Positions 1 to 8,208 are shown, numbered from the stretch's first letter. The stretch: DNA of 23,710 nucleotides from Owenweeksia sp. TMED14 (GCA_002167805.1 NHBT01000023.1:4818-28527); one strand, 5' to 3'. Made by a program: numbers and translations. Notes: a model not told the origin generated them from the sequence alone.

Positions 1-93
1 AAAATTCCTATGGTTGGAGACTTGGCTTCTTTAAACGTTTCAGTAGCAGCAGGAATAATATTATACGAATCAGTGCGACAAAAAAATCAATAA
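1..93 (+). CDS. SpoU/TrmH-family rRNA 2'-O-methyltransferase, C-terminal fragment (RlmB-like)
   Basis: The window opens inside this gene; the last 30 codons and the TAA stop (91-93) are present. The visible residues contain the third SPOUT signature, SLNVSVAAGIILYE, preceded by IPM. This segment forms part of the trefoil knot that binds S-adenosylmethionine and builds the dimer in SpoU-type enzymes, which methylate ribose 2'-OH groups of rRNA or tRNA. It is too short to tell RlmB from TrmH-like relatives; the ending (ESVRQ plus a few residues) is RlmB-like. It converges on valS with a 3-bp gap and no visible terminator. A second, full-length member of the same superfamily lies at the other end of the window with a nearly identical motif 3. 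Confidence 0.8.
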   Translation, partial: KIPMVGDLASLNVSVAAGIILYESVRQKNQ

Positions 94-96
94 CAT

Positions 97-2712
97 TTAT
101 GAAAGTCTTGATTCAAGAGCTGCAATTTTAGATTGGGTATCTGATAATTTTTTACGCTCTATATCCACAACTTTTTCTGGTGCATTATCCACGAATCTCG
201 AGTTCTGTAATTTTTTCTTTACCGAAAGTTCAAAGCCCCTTAGATACTCCAATTCCCTTTTAATATTTAAAATCTCTTCTGCAGACAATCTCATATCAGC
301 ATTAGATAATATAACCTGATATTCCTTTGTACCTGCTAAAACTGAAAAACCTGAGTCTACCCAATCACTACCTAAATTAGTAACATTCACAAGCTTTTGG
401 ACAACGGAAATTCCTGAAGGGAATTTTTCCTTCGCACGAAGATCAATCCCTTCCTTAAATGATAAGTTTTTTTCCTTTCTAAAATTCCTTAGTGCTATTG
501 TGAGCTCTTCTAGATGAGTAAAATCTTGAATATACTTAGATGAATCAGTTGTTGACTCAGGCCATACTTGATCATTGATAAATTTATGCTTTTCATAATT
601 TCCGAGAATATGCCAGACCTCTTCAGTAATGAAGGGCATAAACGGATGAAGAATTTTCATCAAAGAATCAAAGAATTGTATCGACTTATCATAGGTTTCT
701 TTAGAGATCGGTTCACCATAAGCTGGCTTTATTAGCTCCAAATACCAAGAACAAAAGTCATTCCAGATTAATTTATAGATTTTCATTAGTGCTTCAGAAA
801 GTCGGTACTTTTTAAAATCATTTTCCAACAGAATAAGTGTATCAGAAAGAACCTCATCAAACCATTTCATTGACCATTCTTCAACTTTTCCAGACTCCAA
901 TGAACTATTGACCTCCAAGCCTTTTACAAGCCTCAAGGCATTCCAAATTTTATTCGAAAAATTCCTTCCTTGAACGCATAAGTCTTCGTCAAAGGGTAAG
1001 TCATTTCCTGCAGGTGAGGATAAAAGCATGCCCATTCGAACGCCATCCGCTCCATATTTTTTAATCAAATCAAGAGGATCAGGACTATTACCTAAAGATT
1101 TGGACATTTTTCGACCTTTTTTGTCACGAACAATTCCTGTCAAATAAACATTTTTAAAAGGTTTTTTTTGAGTGAATTCATAGCCAGCCATTACCATTCT
1201 GGCCACCCAGAAAAATAAAATTTCTGGAGCTGTAACCAAATCTTGAGTAGGATAATAATAACTTAATTCCTTGTTATCTGGATTATTAAATCCATCAAAA
1301 ACAGAGATGGGCCATATCCAACTTGAAAACCATGTATCCAAACAATCCTGGTCTTGTTTTAAATCAGATAATTCAAGACTACTATTTCCAGAGACCTCTT
1401 TTGCTCTTTTAAGAGCTTCATTGAGATCTGTAGCTACTACAAAATCATCCTCACCATCCCCATAAAAATAAACTGGAATCTGATGTCCCCACCATAACTG
1501 TCTAGAGATACACCAATCTTTGATATTGTTCATCCAGTGAGAGTAGGTATTCTTGAATTTATTGGGAATTAATCTTATTTCACCATCTTCAATGGCTTTT
1601 ATCGCAGGCTTCGCTAGTTCTGGCATTTTTATCCACCATTGTAGAGAAAGTCGCGGTTCAATAATCGCTCCGGTTCTCTCTGAGGTTCCTATTGAGGTTG
1701 AATAAATCTCTATTTTGCTTAGATGTCCATTTTTATCTAAATAATCTGCAATATTTCTTCTTGCCTGAAATCTATTCATTCCTTCCCATTGAAGGCCCTT
1801 TTTATTTAATGTCCCATCAGCATTTAGTATATCAATTACTTCTAAGTTGTGTTTTTGGCCAATAGCATAATCATTCCAGTCGTGCGCAGGAGTAACTTTT
1901 AAGCATCCTGTCCCAAAGTCTGTAGTAACATAATCATCTAAAATAATTGGGATTTCTTCTTTGCTAATTGGAATTCGAACATTAAGGCCGTGAAAATCAA
2001 TGTAACGCTCATCCTTTGGATTAATTGCTATGGCTCTGTCCGCCATTATGGTCTCTGGACGAGATGTCGCAATAGTGATGTATTCACCAGGTCGTTCAAC
2101 AATTTCATATTTGACATAAAATAATTTTGCCTTAACATCCTTGTGAATAACTTCTTCATCACTAACAGAGGTCTTTGCATCCGGATCCCAATGCACCATC
2201 CTTAGCCCCCTGTATATATATCCTTTATTATAGAGGTCAACAAAAACTTTGATAACGGATTCCGTCCTGGTTTTATCCATGGTAAAAGCTGTCCTGTCCC
2301 AATCGCACGAAGCACCTATATTCTGTAATTGCTCAAGAATTATTCCCCCATGCTTATCTGTCCAATCCCAAGCATGCTTTAGAAAATCATCACGCGATAA
2401 ATCTGACTTTTTTATTCCTTGCTCACGCAGTTTGTGAACAACTTTAGCCTCTGTCGCAATTGAAGCATGATCTGTTCCAGGAACCCAGCACGCGTTAAAA
2501 CCTTGCATTCGAGCCCGTCTGACCAAAATATCTTGAATGGTGTTATTCAGCATATGCCCCATATGTAAAACTCCAGTCACATTTGGAGGGGGTATCACAA
2601 TCGTAAATGAATCACGATCATCAGGAATGGAAGAAAAGGCTTTTTCCTCTAACCAAAGTTGATACCAACTTTTTTCGACATTCTCTGGAATATATTTTGA
2701 AGCAATTTTCAT
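97..2712 (-). CDS. valS: Valine--tRNA ligase
   Basis: Cytoplasmic class Ia aminoacyl-tRNA synthetase that charges tRNA-Val and edits mischarged threonine. The 871-aa length is normal. Visible motifs: the HIGH-type HMGH (residues 50-53) within PPPNVTGVLHMGH, the CP1 editing domain around ATSRPETIMAD (215-225), the class Ia segment LDTWFSSWIWP (about 458-468), the KMSKS loop in GRKMSKSLGN (KMSKS 535-539), an anticodon-binding helical domain, and a C-terminal Lys/Glu-rich coiled-coil arm typical of ValRS. The reading frame stays open to a TTG at 2721, but I place the start at the ATG at 2712 (MKIASKYIP): this matches the usual N-terminus, and the TTG lies inside the putative -7 promoter box. Monocistronic and divergent from the DUF1573 gene. 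Confidence 0.97.
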   Translation of the reverse strand: MKIASKYIPENVEKSWYQLWLEEKAFSSIPDDRDSFTIVIPPPNVTGVLHMGHMLNNTIQDILVRRARMQGFNACWVPGTDHASIATEAKVVHKLREQGIKKSDLSRDDFLKHAWDWTDKHGGIILEQLQNIGASCDWDRTAFTMDKTRTESVIKVFVDLYNKGYIYRGLRMVHWDPDAKTSVSDEEVIHKDVKAKLFYVKYEIVERPGEYITIATSRPETIMADRAIAINPKDERYIDFHGLNVRIPISKEEIPIILDDYVTTDFGTGCLKVTPAHDWNDYAIGQKHNLEVIDILNADGTLNKKGLQWEGMNRFQARRNIADYLDKNGHLSKIEIYSTSIGTSERTGAIIEPRLSLQWWIKMPELAKPAIKAIEDGEIRLIPNKFKNTYSHWMNNIKDWCISRQLWWGHQIPVYFYGDGEDDFVVATDLNEALKRAKEVSGNSSLELSDLKQDQDCLDTWFSSWIWPISVFDGFNNPDNKELSYYYPTQDLVTAPEILFFWVARMVMAGYEFTQKKPFKNVYLTGIVRDKKGRKMSKSLGNSPDPLDLIKKYGADGVRMGMLLSSPAGNDLPFDEDLCVQGRNFSNKIWNALRLVKGLEVNSSLESGKVEEWSMKWFDEVLSDTLILLENDFKKYRLSEALMKIYKLIWNDFCSWYLELIKPAYGEPISKETYDKSIQFFDSLMKILHPFMPFITEEVWHILGNYEKHKFINDQVWPESTTDSSKYIQDFTHLEELTIALRNFRKEKNLSFKEGIDLRAKEKFPSGISVVQKLVNVTNLGSDWVDSGFSVLAGTKEYQVILSNADMRLSAEEILNIKRELEYLRGFELSVKKKLQNSRFVDNAPEKVVDIERKKLSDTQSKIAALESRLS

Positions 2713-2718
2713 ATTCCA

Positions 2719-2726
2719 CAAAGGTA
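2719..2726 (-). promoter_or_regulatory. Bacteroidota -7 promoter box of valS
   Basis: On the minus strand the sequence reads TACCTTTG, a perfect match to the Bacteroidota -7 consensus TAnnTTTG, ending 6 nt before the valS ATG at 2712. I see no clear -33 TTTG at the usual spacing. The position implies a transcript starting almost at the AUG. It also supports the ATG over the upstream TTG as the start codon. Confidence 0.55.
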
Positions 2727-2741
2727 GACTCTTGAACTTTT

Positions 2742-2772
2742 TTTGCCATACGTTTAGTTGAGATTACCTTTA
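2742..2772 (+). promoter_or_regulatory. Possible promoter of the DUF1573 gene (-33 and -7 elements)
   Basis: TTTG (2742-2745), a 19-nt spacer and TACCTTTA (2765-2772) resemble the Bacteroidota promoter TTTG-N19-21-TAnnTTTG with one mismatch in the last base of the -7 box. The element ends 36 nt before the ATG at 2809 and lies in the short divergent region shared with valS. Weak, because one base of the core is wrong and AT-rich DNA gives frequent near matches. Confidence 0.3.
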
Positions 2773-2808
2773 CTTAGTAAAAGATTTAATTAAAACACTA
2801 AAACTCAA

Positions 2809-3255
2809 ATGAGAAATTTCATTACAACAACTGCTTTTCTTTTAGCTTCAACCCTGAATATGTATGGCCAGGAGTCAAACCCAAACTCTGCGGAGCTTGC
2901 TTTTGATACGGAAACCATTAACTACGGCACAATTGAAAAAAATGCAAATGGAGCGAGAGAATTTACATTTACTAATACTGGAAAAGAACCTCTAATTATT
3001 TCTAATTGTGTAGGCTCATGTGGTTGCACCGTGCCTCAGTGGCCAAGAACACCTATCGCACCTGGTGAAAGTGCTGCAATTAAGGTGAAATATGATACCA
3101 GAAGAGTTGGACGCTTTCAAAAAACGGTAACAGTTCAAAGCAATTCGAAAACTCCGACAAAAGTGTTAACGATCAAAGGAAATGTAAAGGATATTGCAGC
3201 TGTAAATACCTCACCAGTTAAAAAATCAAAAGAGTCTTCGAAAATTTCAAAATAA
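2809..3255 (+). CDS. Exported DUF1573 domain protein
   Basis: A 148-aa protein with a signal peptide (residues 1 to about 21: Arg near the N-terminus, hydrophobic core FITTTAFLLAS, likely cleavage after MYGQ). The mature part is a single immunoglobulin-like DUF1573 domain: the segment FTFTNTGKEPLIISN (52-66), the hallmark SCGCTVPQWP (70-79), PIAPGESAAIKVKYDT and GRFQKTVTVQSN. The domain is very common in Bacteroidota and resembles periplasmic ASPM/SPD-2/Hydin-type beta domains; no biochemical function is established. The tail after about residue 128 is Lys/Ser-rich and low complexity. An extra cysteine gives Cys67, Cys71 and Cys73 in the NCVGSCGCT segment. It is followed by a strong hairpin terminator, so it probably forms its own transcription unit. 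Confidence 0.88.
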   Translation: MRNFITTTAFLLASTLNMYGQESNPNSAELAFDTETINYGTIEKNANGAREFTFTNTGKEPLIISNCVGSCGCTVPQWPRTPIAPGESAAIKVKYDTRRVGRFQKTVTVQSNSKTPTKVLTIKGNVKDIAAVNTSPVKKSKESSKISK

Positions 3256-3287
3256 GAAGACACCAAAAAATGGAAACATTCTTGACC

Positions 3288-3322
3288 AAAAACCCGCTGT
3301 CCTATGTCAGCGGTTTTTTTTT
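3288..3322 (+). terminator. Rho-independent terminator after the DUF1573 gene
   Basis: A 6-bp GC-rich stem, CCGCTG (3294-3299) with CAGCGG (3308-3313), encloses an 8-nt loop and is followed by nine T residues (3314-3322). A run of A before the stem can extend the pairing with the T tract across one bulged C. It ends 14 nt before the start codon of the downstream aminotransferase, so that gene needs either read-through or a promoter overlapping the hairpin. Confidence 0.8.
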
Positions 3323-3336
3323 GAATATCATAGTCT

Positions 3337-4545
3337 ATGCCCAAAGTATCTAAACGAGCGCACTTGATGCCAGAATCTCCGATTCGGAAGCTAGCTCCTT
3401 TCGCTTTAAAAGCTGAAAAAAAAGGCGTTCATATCCATCATTTAAATATTGGACAACCAGATATAGCGAGTCCAAAAAATGCTTTAGATTCCATTAAAAA
3501 GCATAAAATCGAAACCCTTAGCTATGCTCCCTCAAATGGATTTGAATCCTATAGAATTAAATTATCTAAGTATTACCAGGAAAAACAAATCGAAATTTCA
3601 CCCGAAGAAATTATCATTACAACGGGGGGCTCAGAAGCTTTATCTTTCGCTGTAAGCTGCGTTTGTGACCCGGGAGATGAAGTTATAATTCCAGAACCTT
3701 ATTACGCTAACTACCTCGGGTTTTCAACCTCTGCAGGTGTAAGCGTACTCCCATTAACATGTTTGCTTAAAGAGGATTTTGCGCTGCCAGCGAGTGAAAC
3801 AATTAAATCTTTAATATCAGAAAAAACAAAAGCAATTATCCTCTGTAACCCAGGAAATCCTACAGGTCGGCTATACGATAACATTGAACTTGAACGAATT
3901 CGATCAATCGCAATCGAACATGATCTATATGTAATAAGTGATGAAGTTTATCGTGAGTTTGCTTACGATGGAAAAAAACATAAATCTATTCTAAGTCTAG
4001 AGGGTATGGAAGAAAACGGTATTTTAATAGACTCTGTCTCCAAAAGATATAGCCTATGCGGTGCCAGAATTGGATTGATTGCGAGTAAAAACAAAATATT
4101 CATGAACTCAGCAATGAAATTTGCCCAGGCACGATTATCGCCTCCTACTTTAGCGCAAATAGTATCTGAAGCTGCATTAGAAACGGATAAAAACTATTTT
4201 ACCAAGGTTATTGATGAGTACATAAGTCGAAGAAATTATATGGTAAATCGACTAAATAAAATTCCTGGGGTGAAATGCTCAAATCCCTCTGGAGCCTTTT
4301 ATTGTGTGGCAGAATTGCCAATTAATAATTCAGATCATTTTTGTCAATGGATGCTCAAAGATTTTGAGTTTCGAAGAGAAACTGTAATGTTGGCTCCTTG
4401 CACGGGGTTTTATTCCAATCAAGAATTGGGAAGGACGCAAGTGAGATTAGCTTATGTATTAAAAATAAAAGAACTTCAAAGAGCAATGGACTGCTTAGAA
4501 CACGGGCTAAAAAAATATCTAGAATCTACCCATGCGAATCACTGA
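3337..4545 (+). CDS. PLP-dependent class I aminotransferase (aspartate aminotransferase family)
   Basis: A 402-aa fold-type I pyridoxal-phosphate enzyme of the AspC-like Iγ group. Visible motifs: LNIGQPD (36-42), TTGGSEA (95-101, phosphate-binding region), NPGNPTG (171-177), SDEVYREF (201-208, Asp contacting the pyridine nitrogen), SVSKRYSLCGARIG with the Schiff-base Lys at about 236, and a C-terminal QVRLAYV whose Arg should bind the substrate carboxylate. The N-terminus, with MPESPIRKL shortly after the start, is typical of Bacteroidota homologues. Substrate specificity cannot be read from the sequence; aspartate or another amino acid is possible. The last 14 nt overlap the start of murB, so the two are translationally coupled. 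Whether this links amino-acid supply to the cell wall is speculation. Confidence 0.92.
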   Translation: MPKVSKRAHLMPESPIRKLAPFALKAEKKGVHIHHLNIGQPDIASPKNALDSIKKHKIETLSYAPSNGFESYRIKLSKYYQEKQIEISPEEIIITTGGSEALSFAVSCVCDPGDEVIIPEPYYANYLGFSTSAGVSVLPLTCLLKEDFALPASETIKSLISEKTKAIILCNPGNPTGRLYDNIELERIRSIAIEHDLYVISDEVYREFAYDGKKHKSILSLEGMEENGILIDSVSKRYSLCGARIGLIASKNKIFMNSAMKFAQARLSPPTLAQIVSEAALETDKNYFTKVIDEYISRRNYMVNRLNKIPGVKCSNPSGAFYCVAELPINNSDHFCQWMLKDFEFRRETVMLAPCTGFYSNQELGRTQVRLAYVLKIKELQRAMDCLEHGLKKYLESTHANH

Positions 4546-5560
4546 AAATGCAAACCTTAAGGATTACAATAGCTTTGGTACAAGTTGCATAGCTCAGAGA
4601 TTGTTCCACTTAAAGAAAGAAACAGATGTTCATGAATATCAAAAGCACCCTGATGGATATCCTAAGCATAAGCTTCTTATCTCTGGAGGAAGCAATATTT
4701 TACTTTGTTCTCAAATTAAAGGTTCTGTTGCAAAAATTGAATGGGATGGCATATCGGTTTTGGAAGAATACGAAAATCATGTATTGATTCAAGTTTCAGC
4801 AGGACATTCTTGGCATGACTTTGTGACCTGGTCTATTGATCATGAATATGGTGGAATTGAAAACTTATCACTAATACCTGGGCATGTCGGAACCGCACCC
4901 ATTCAAAATATTGGTGCATATGGAGTAGAGGTAAAAGACTCTATTGAGTCTGTCAGATACTTCGACTGGAATACTGGGGAGATAGAAAAGATATCCAATA
5001 AAGATTGCAAATTTGGATATCGAACGAGTATTTTTAAAACAATAAGACGAAATAATGGGGTGATATTGTCAGTGAATTTTCAGCTAACAAAGAATAATCA
5101 TAATTACAACACGGAATATGGAGCGATCCGTGAAGAATTGAAAAAATATGGTCTCAAGAAATCCTTATCTAACATATCCAAAGTTGTTATAACTATTCGA
5201 AACAGCAAGCTTCCTAACCCCAAATTGCTAGGAAATGCTGGAAGTTTTTTTAAAAACCCTATGGTAGGATTAGATCAGCTCAAAACTTTGCAAAAAGAAT
5301 ATCCAAAAATTCCATTTTATAAACAGTCTGATAATCAAATCAAACTTTCAGGAGCTTGGCTTATTGAAAAATCCGGTTGGAAAGGTAAATCTCATAAAGA
5401 TGCGGGAATGCATGATAAGCAAGCATTGGTTCTAGTTAATCACGGAAACTCAACAGGTGAAGAATTATGGGAGTTTGCTAAGCGAGTTAAACGAGATGTT
5501 CAAGAGAAATTTCAAATTAAACTTGAACCAGAGGTTAACTTGATTGAGATTGAAGCTTAA
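4532..5560 (+). CDS. murB: UDP-N-acetylenolpyruvoylglucosamine reductase
   Basis: Cytoplasmic FAD enzyme that uses NADPH to reduce UDP-GlcNAc-enolpyruvate to UDP-MurNAc, the second committed step of peptidoglycan synthesis. The 342-aa sequence is a type I (E. coli-like) MurB: ISGGSNILL in the FAD-binding PCMH domain (50-58), SLIPGHVGTAPIQNIGAYG (113-131), GYRTSIFK with the active-site Arg at about 164, NAGSFFKNP with the proton-donor Ser at about 238, SGAWLIEKSGWKG (273-285), and the C-terminal LEPEV carrying the catalytic Glu. The start at 4532 overlaps the preceding aminotransferase by 14 nt and gives the usual N-terminal pattern (NANLKDYNSFG), so it is preferred. Confidence 0.96.
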   Translation: MRITENANLKDYNSFGTSCIAQRLFHLKKETDVHEYQKHPDGYPKHKLLISGGSNILLCSQIKGSVAKIEWDGISVLEEYENHVLIQVSAGHSWHDFVTWSIDHEYGGIENLSLIPGHVGTAPIQNIGAYGVEVKDSIESVRYFDWNTGEIEKISNKDCKFGYRTSIFKTIRRNNGVILSVNFQLTKNNHNYNTEYGAIREELKKYGLKKSLSNISKVVITIRNSKLPNPKLLGNAGSFFKNPMVGLDQLKTLQKEYPKIPFYKQSDNQIKLSGAWLIEKSGWKGKSHKDAGMHDKQALVLVNHGNSTGEELWEFAKRVKRDVQEKFQIKLEPEVNLIEIEA

Positions 5561-5622
5561 GTAGCGATTTTAAAATTTTACCACTTTACAAAAATTTCAT
5601 TTGAGAATCGTAAATTCGCTAA

Positions 5623-5838
5623 ATGCTTGTAGTGTTGAAAGTCATTCTTGTTGCAGCCCTATTATTAGGGTTTGGTCTACTCGGTATGGCAATTAAAGTA
5701 TGGTCAAAAAAAAATGGCGAGTTCTCAGGTACATGCGCAAGCAATAGCCCTTTCTTAAATCCGGAAGGCGAAAATTGTGCATTATGTGGTGCTGAACCGA
5801 ATGAGCAATGCCAAAATACAAGTGCAGCAAGTTCTTAA
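5623..5838 (+). CDS. Small Cys-rich membrane protein, candidate NqrM-type Na+-NQR maturation factor
   Basis: A 71-aa protein with one N-terminal transmembrane helix (about residues 4-24), a basic stretch (KVWSKKNG) and a cytoplasmic or periplasmic tail with four cysteines at 38, 52, 55 and 63 (C-x13-C-x2-C-x7-C). The arrangement, helix ending GMAI, about a dozen polar residues, then GTC and a CxxC, resembles NqrM (DUF539), which in Vibrio is needed to mature Na+-NQR, probably by supplying iron to the NqrD/NqrE cysteine site. In proteobacteria nqrM follows apbE; here the gene abuts apbE too, but on the opposite strand, with the two stop codons overlapping by 4 nt. Homology is my inference from topology, cysteines and position. 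The real-gene call is firmer than the function. Confidence 0.72.
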   Translation: MLVVLKVILVAALLLGFGLLGMAIKVWSKKNGEFSGTCASNSPFLNPEGENCALCGAEPNEQCQNTSAASS

Positions 5839-6836
5839 TTATATATATCTTCAAGACTAGACCAAACCTCTAGTTCTCCCTTTTTGTTTTGATATATAAG
5901 ATATGCATCCCATTCTTGATTATTATCCAGCCAGGACTGAACCTGATTCAAGGGCATCGCTAGAAAAGCTGTTGCTAATGCATCTGCTAAGGCACACGAA
6001 GCTCCTATGACAGTGGAGCTTTTAATTTCAGTCTCAATTGGCCAACCAGAAAAAGCGTTTAAAGTATGACTGTACTTAATTCCATTCAAAGAATCAATCC
6101 TAAAATTTCTATAATTACCTGAAGTTGCTAAAGCTCTATTTTGCAGTGGAACAAGTACCTGAAATTCATCTCTTTTTTCTAAGATGGGTTGTTCAATTCC
6201 GATCAAAAAACTATCCCCCGAGGGTTTTTTACCAAATGTTTTTATTTCTCCTCCTACTTCAACAAAAGCAGCATCAGCTCCTCTTGATTTAATAGAATCG
6301 ATAATAATATCAACAGAATGCCCTTGGGCTAAACTCATAAAATTTAATTGAACATTTTTTGGCCAAGCCCAAAAGTCTATTTTTTTTGGCAGCCACTTAT
6401 CATCACCCACAAATTTCATGAGCGCCTTTACTTTCGTGGTATCCCCAAAATGTAAATACCCCTTACTCACACCAAACCCCCAGGCTTCAATTAAAGGTTG
6501 TAAGGTTGGATCAACAACGCCGTTAGTAGAAACTTTGGCGCTAAAAGCCAATTGGCATAATTGGAACATTTCCTTAGAAAGAGCTACGGTATCTCCCGAA
6601 TTTAATTTTGAAATTTCAGAATCTGGATCCCAAGGAGATGCAATTTTATTATAATTAGATAACCAACCTTGAATAATATTTTCATCGATTTGTTTACCAC
6701 TAAATCCTTCTGGGTAAAATATTTTCACCTGAAACGAAGTGCCCTGAGCCGACCCTTCATAATTCATTACAGTACCATGTTTTCGCTGGCAACCAAAAAT
6801 GAAAAGAATCAAAAAAGATGAGAGTAAATAGCGCAT
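5835..6836 (-). CDS. apbE: FAD:protein FMN transferase ApbE (predicted lipoprotein)
   Basis: A 333-aa periplasmic Mg2+-dependent flavin transferase that attaches FMN from FAD to a threonine of NqrB and NqrC (and RnfG/RnfD in other systems). The N-terminus (MRYLLSSFLILFIFGC) is a lipoprotein signal with Cys16 as likely acylation site, although Phe at -2 is unusual. Family features: GTSFQVKIF (32-40), SPWDPDSEISKLN (67-79), VVDPTLQPLIEAWGFG (107-122), LAQGHSVD (169-176), VEVGGEI (192-198), YSHTLNAFSGWP (255-266) and ASCALADALATAF (279-291), which should bind the metal. The canonical AKG lysine is Gln here, which I believe is common in Bacteroidota ApbE. It lies 61 nt downstream of nqrF and has its own promoter-like box. 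Confidence 0.93.
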   Translation of the reverse strand: MRYLLSSFLILFIFGCQRKHGTVMNYEGSAQGTSFQVKIFYPEGFSGKQIDENIIQGWLSNYNKIASPWDPDSEISKLNSGDTVALSKEMFQLCQLAFSAKVSTNGVVDPTLQPLIEAWGFGVSKGYLHFGDTTKVKALMKFVGDDKWLPKKIDFWAWPKNVQLNFMSLAQGHSVDIIIDSIKSRGADAAFVEVGGEIKTFGKKPSGDSFLIGIEQPILEKRDEFQVLVPLQNRALATSGNYRNFRIDSLNGIKYSHTLNAFSGWPIETEIKSSTVIGASCALADALATAFLAMPLNQVQSWLDNNQEWDAYLIYQNKKGELEVWSSLEDIYN

Positions 6837-6843
6837 TATCCGC

Positions 6844-6851
6844 CAAACTTA
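6844..6851 (-). promoter_or_regulatory. Bacteroidota -7 promoter box of apbE
   Basis: The minus strand reads TAAGTTTG, a perfect TAnnTTTG match ending 7 nt before the apbE ATG at 6836. It lies in the 61-nt gap after nqrF, so apbE may be transcribed both from the nqr promoter and from this internal one, the latter with an almost leaderless message. Confidence 0.5.
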
Positions 6852-6897
6852 AAACTTGTTTCCCTTTTAGATTAATTTAGGGATAAATATTTTTCAA

Positions 6898-8208
6898 TTA
6901 TCCTCCAAAATCGTCAAAAGCTACATTCTCTGGGGGCACACCAAAGTCATCTACCATCTTTAAAACCGCGGCATTCATCATTGGAGGGCCACAGAAATAA
7001 TATTCTATATCTTCCGGACTTTCATGATCTCCAAGGTAGTTATCAATTAATGCTTGGTGAACAAAACCTGTAAATCCATCTCCCTTGTCATCTAGGCTAC
7101 TTTTGGCATTCCAATTATCCTCAGGCAAAGGCTCAGATAAGACCATATGAAACGTAAAATTAGGAAACTGTTTTTCGATATTTTCAAAATCGTCGATATA
7201 AAATAACTCTCTCCTTGATCTCCCGCCATACCAGTAGCTGACTTTTCGACCCGTTTTTAAAGTATGAAACAAATGGAAAAGATGGGAACGCATAGGGGCC
7301 ATTCCAGCTCCTCCGCCTATGTAAATCATTTCTGTATCCGAATCCTTTATGTGAAAATCTCCATATGGTCCTGAAATTGTAACCTTATCGCCCGCTTTCA
7401 AATCAAAAACATAGGAGGAGCAAACACCAGGATTCACATTCATCCATCCACCTTTGGCTCTATCCCAAGGCGGGGTGGCAATTCTTATGTTTAACATAAC
7501 AATATTTCCTTCAGCTGGATGGTTTGCCATTGAGTATGCCCTGAATAAAGGCTCTGGATTATTCATTTTTAAATCCCAAAGTCCAAACTTATCCCACTCA
7601 CCTTTGAATTCATCATCTTTCTTTCCCAAACGAGGATGAGCAGTAATATCTATATTCTTAAAATCAACATTCACCTCAGGTACATCCACTTGAATATAGC
7701 CACCTGCTAAAAAGTCTAAATTCTCACCTTCAGGGAGCTTAACTACGAACTCTTTAATAAAAGATGCTACGTTATAGTTAGATACGACCTCACACTCCCA
7801 CTTTTTAATTCCAAATATTTCATTTGGAACAATGACCTTCATGTCATTCTTTACCTTTACCTGGCAACCTAAACGCCAATTATCAGCGATCTGCTTTCGA
7901 TTGAAAAAACCCTTTTCTGTTTGAAGAATCTCTCCACCGCCTTCAGGAATTTGACACTCACACATACCACAAGTTCCTCCACCACCACAGGCCGAGGGTA
8001 GAAAGATTTTCTGCTCACTCAGAGTCGATAATAAAGTGGAACCTGATTCAATTTCAACAGTATCTCCATTTATATCCAACTTTACTGGGCCCGAGGGAGA
8101 GAGACGAGCTTTCGCCTGCAGCAAAATTGTAACTAAAGCTAGAATTACGAGTGTAAAAACAACTACGCTAGATAAAACAACTACAGAACTCGATAAAGCT
8201 AAAAACAT
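6898..8208 (-). CDS. nqrF: Na+-translocating NADH:quinone reductase subunit F
   Basis: The 436-aa NADH-oxidising subunit, which passes electrons through FAD and a [2Fe-2S] cluster into the membrane part of the pump. Order of domains: one N-terminal membrane helix (about 8-30); a ferredoxin domain with Cys74, Cys80, Cys83 and Cys115 (C-x5-C-x2-C-x31-C); a flavodoxin-reductase-like FAD domain with RAYSMAN (223-229); and an NADH domain with [10 protein letters not shown] (296-305), ending in [11 protein letters not shown] and the conserved C-terminal FDDFGG. Length and motifs are normal. It follows nqrE with a 13-nt gap in the same operon. Confidence 0.97.
   Translation of the reverse strand: MFLALSSSVVVLSSVVVFTLVILALVTILLQAKARLSPSGPVKLDINGDTVEIESGSTLLSTLSEQKIFLPSACGGGGTCGMCECQIPEGGGEILQTEKGFFNRKQIADNWRLGCQVKVKNDMKVIVPNEIFGIKKWECEVVSNYNVASFIKEFVVKLPEGENLDFLAGGYIQVDVPEVNVDFKNIDITAHPRLGKKDDEFKGEWDKFGLWDLKMNNPEPLFRAYSMANHPAEGNIVMLNIRIATPPWDRAKGGWMNVNPGVCSSYVFDLKAGDKVTISGPYGDFHIKDSDTEMIYIGGGAGMAPMRSHLFHLFHTLKTGRKVSYWYGGRSRRELFYIDDFENIEKQFPNFTFHMVLSEPLPEDNWNAKSSLDDKGDGFTGFVHQALIDNYLGDHESPEDIEYYFCGPPMMNAAVLKMVDDFGVPPENVAFDDFGG

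Noticed and set aside
2713..2721. TTG start for valS three codons upstream of the ATG
   Set aside because: It overlaps a perfect -7 promoter box, and the ATG at 2712 gives the normal ValRS N-terminus.
5596..5603. TTCATTTG as a -7 box for the small NqrM-like gene
   Set aside because: One mismatch in the essential TA and no -33 element, so support is too weak.
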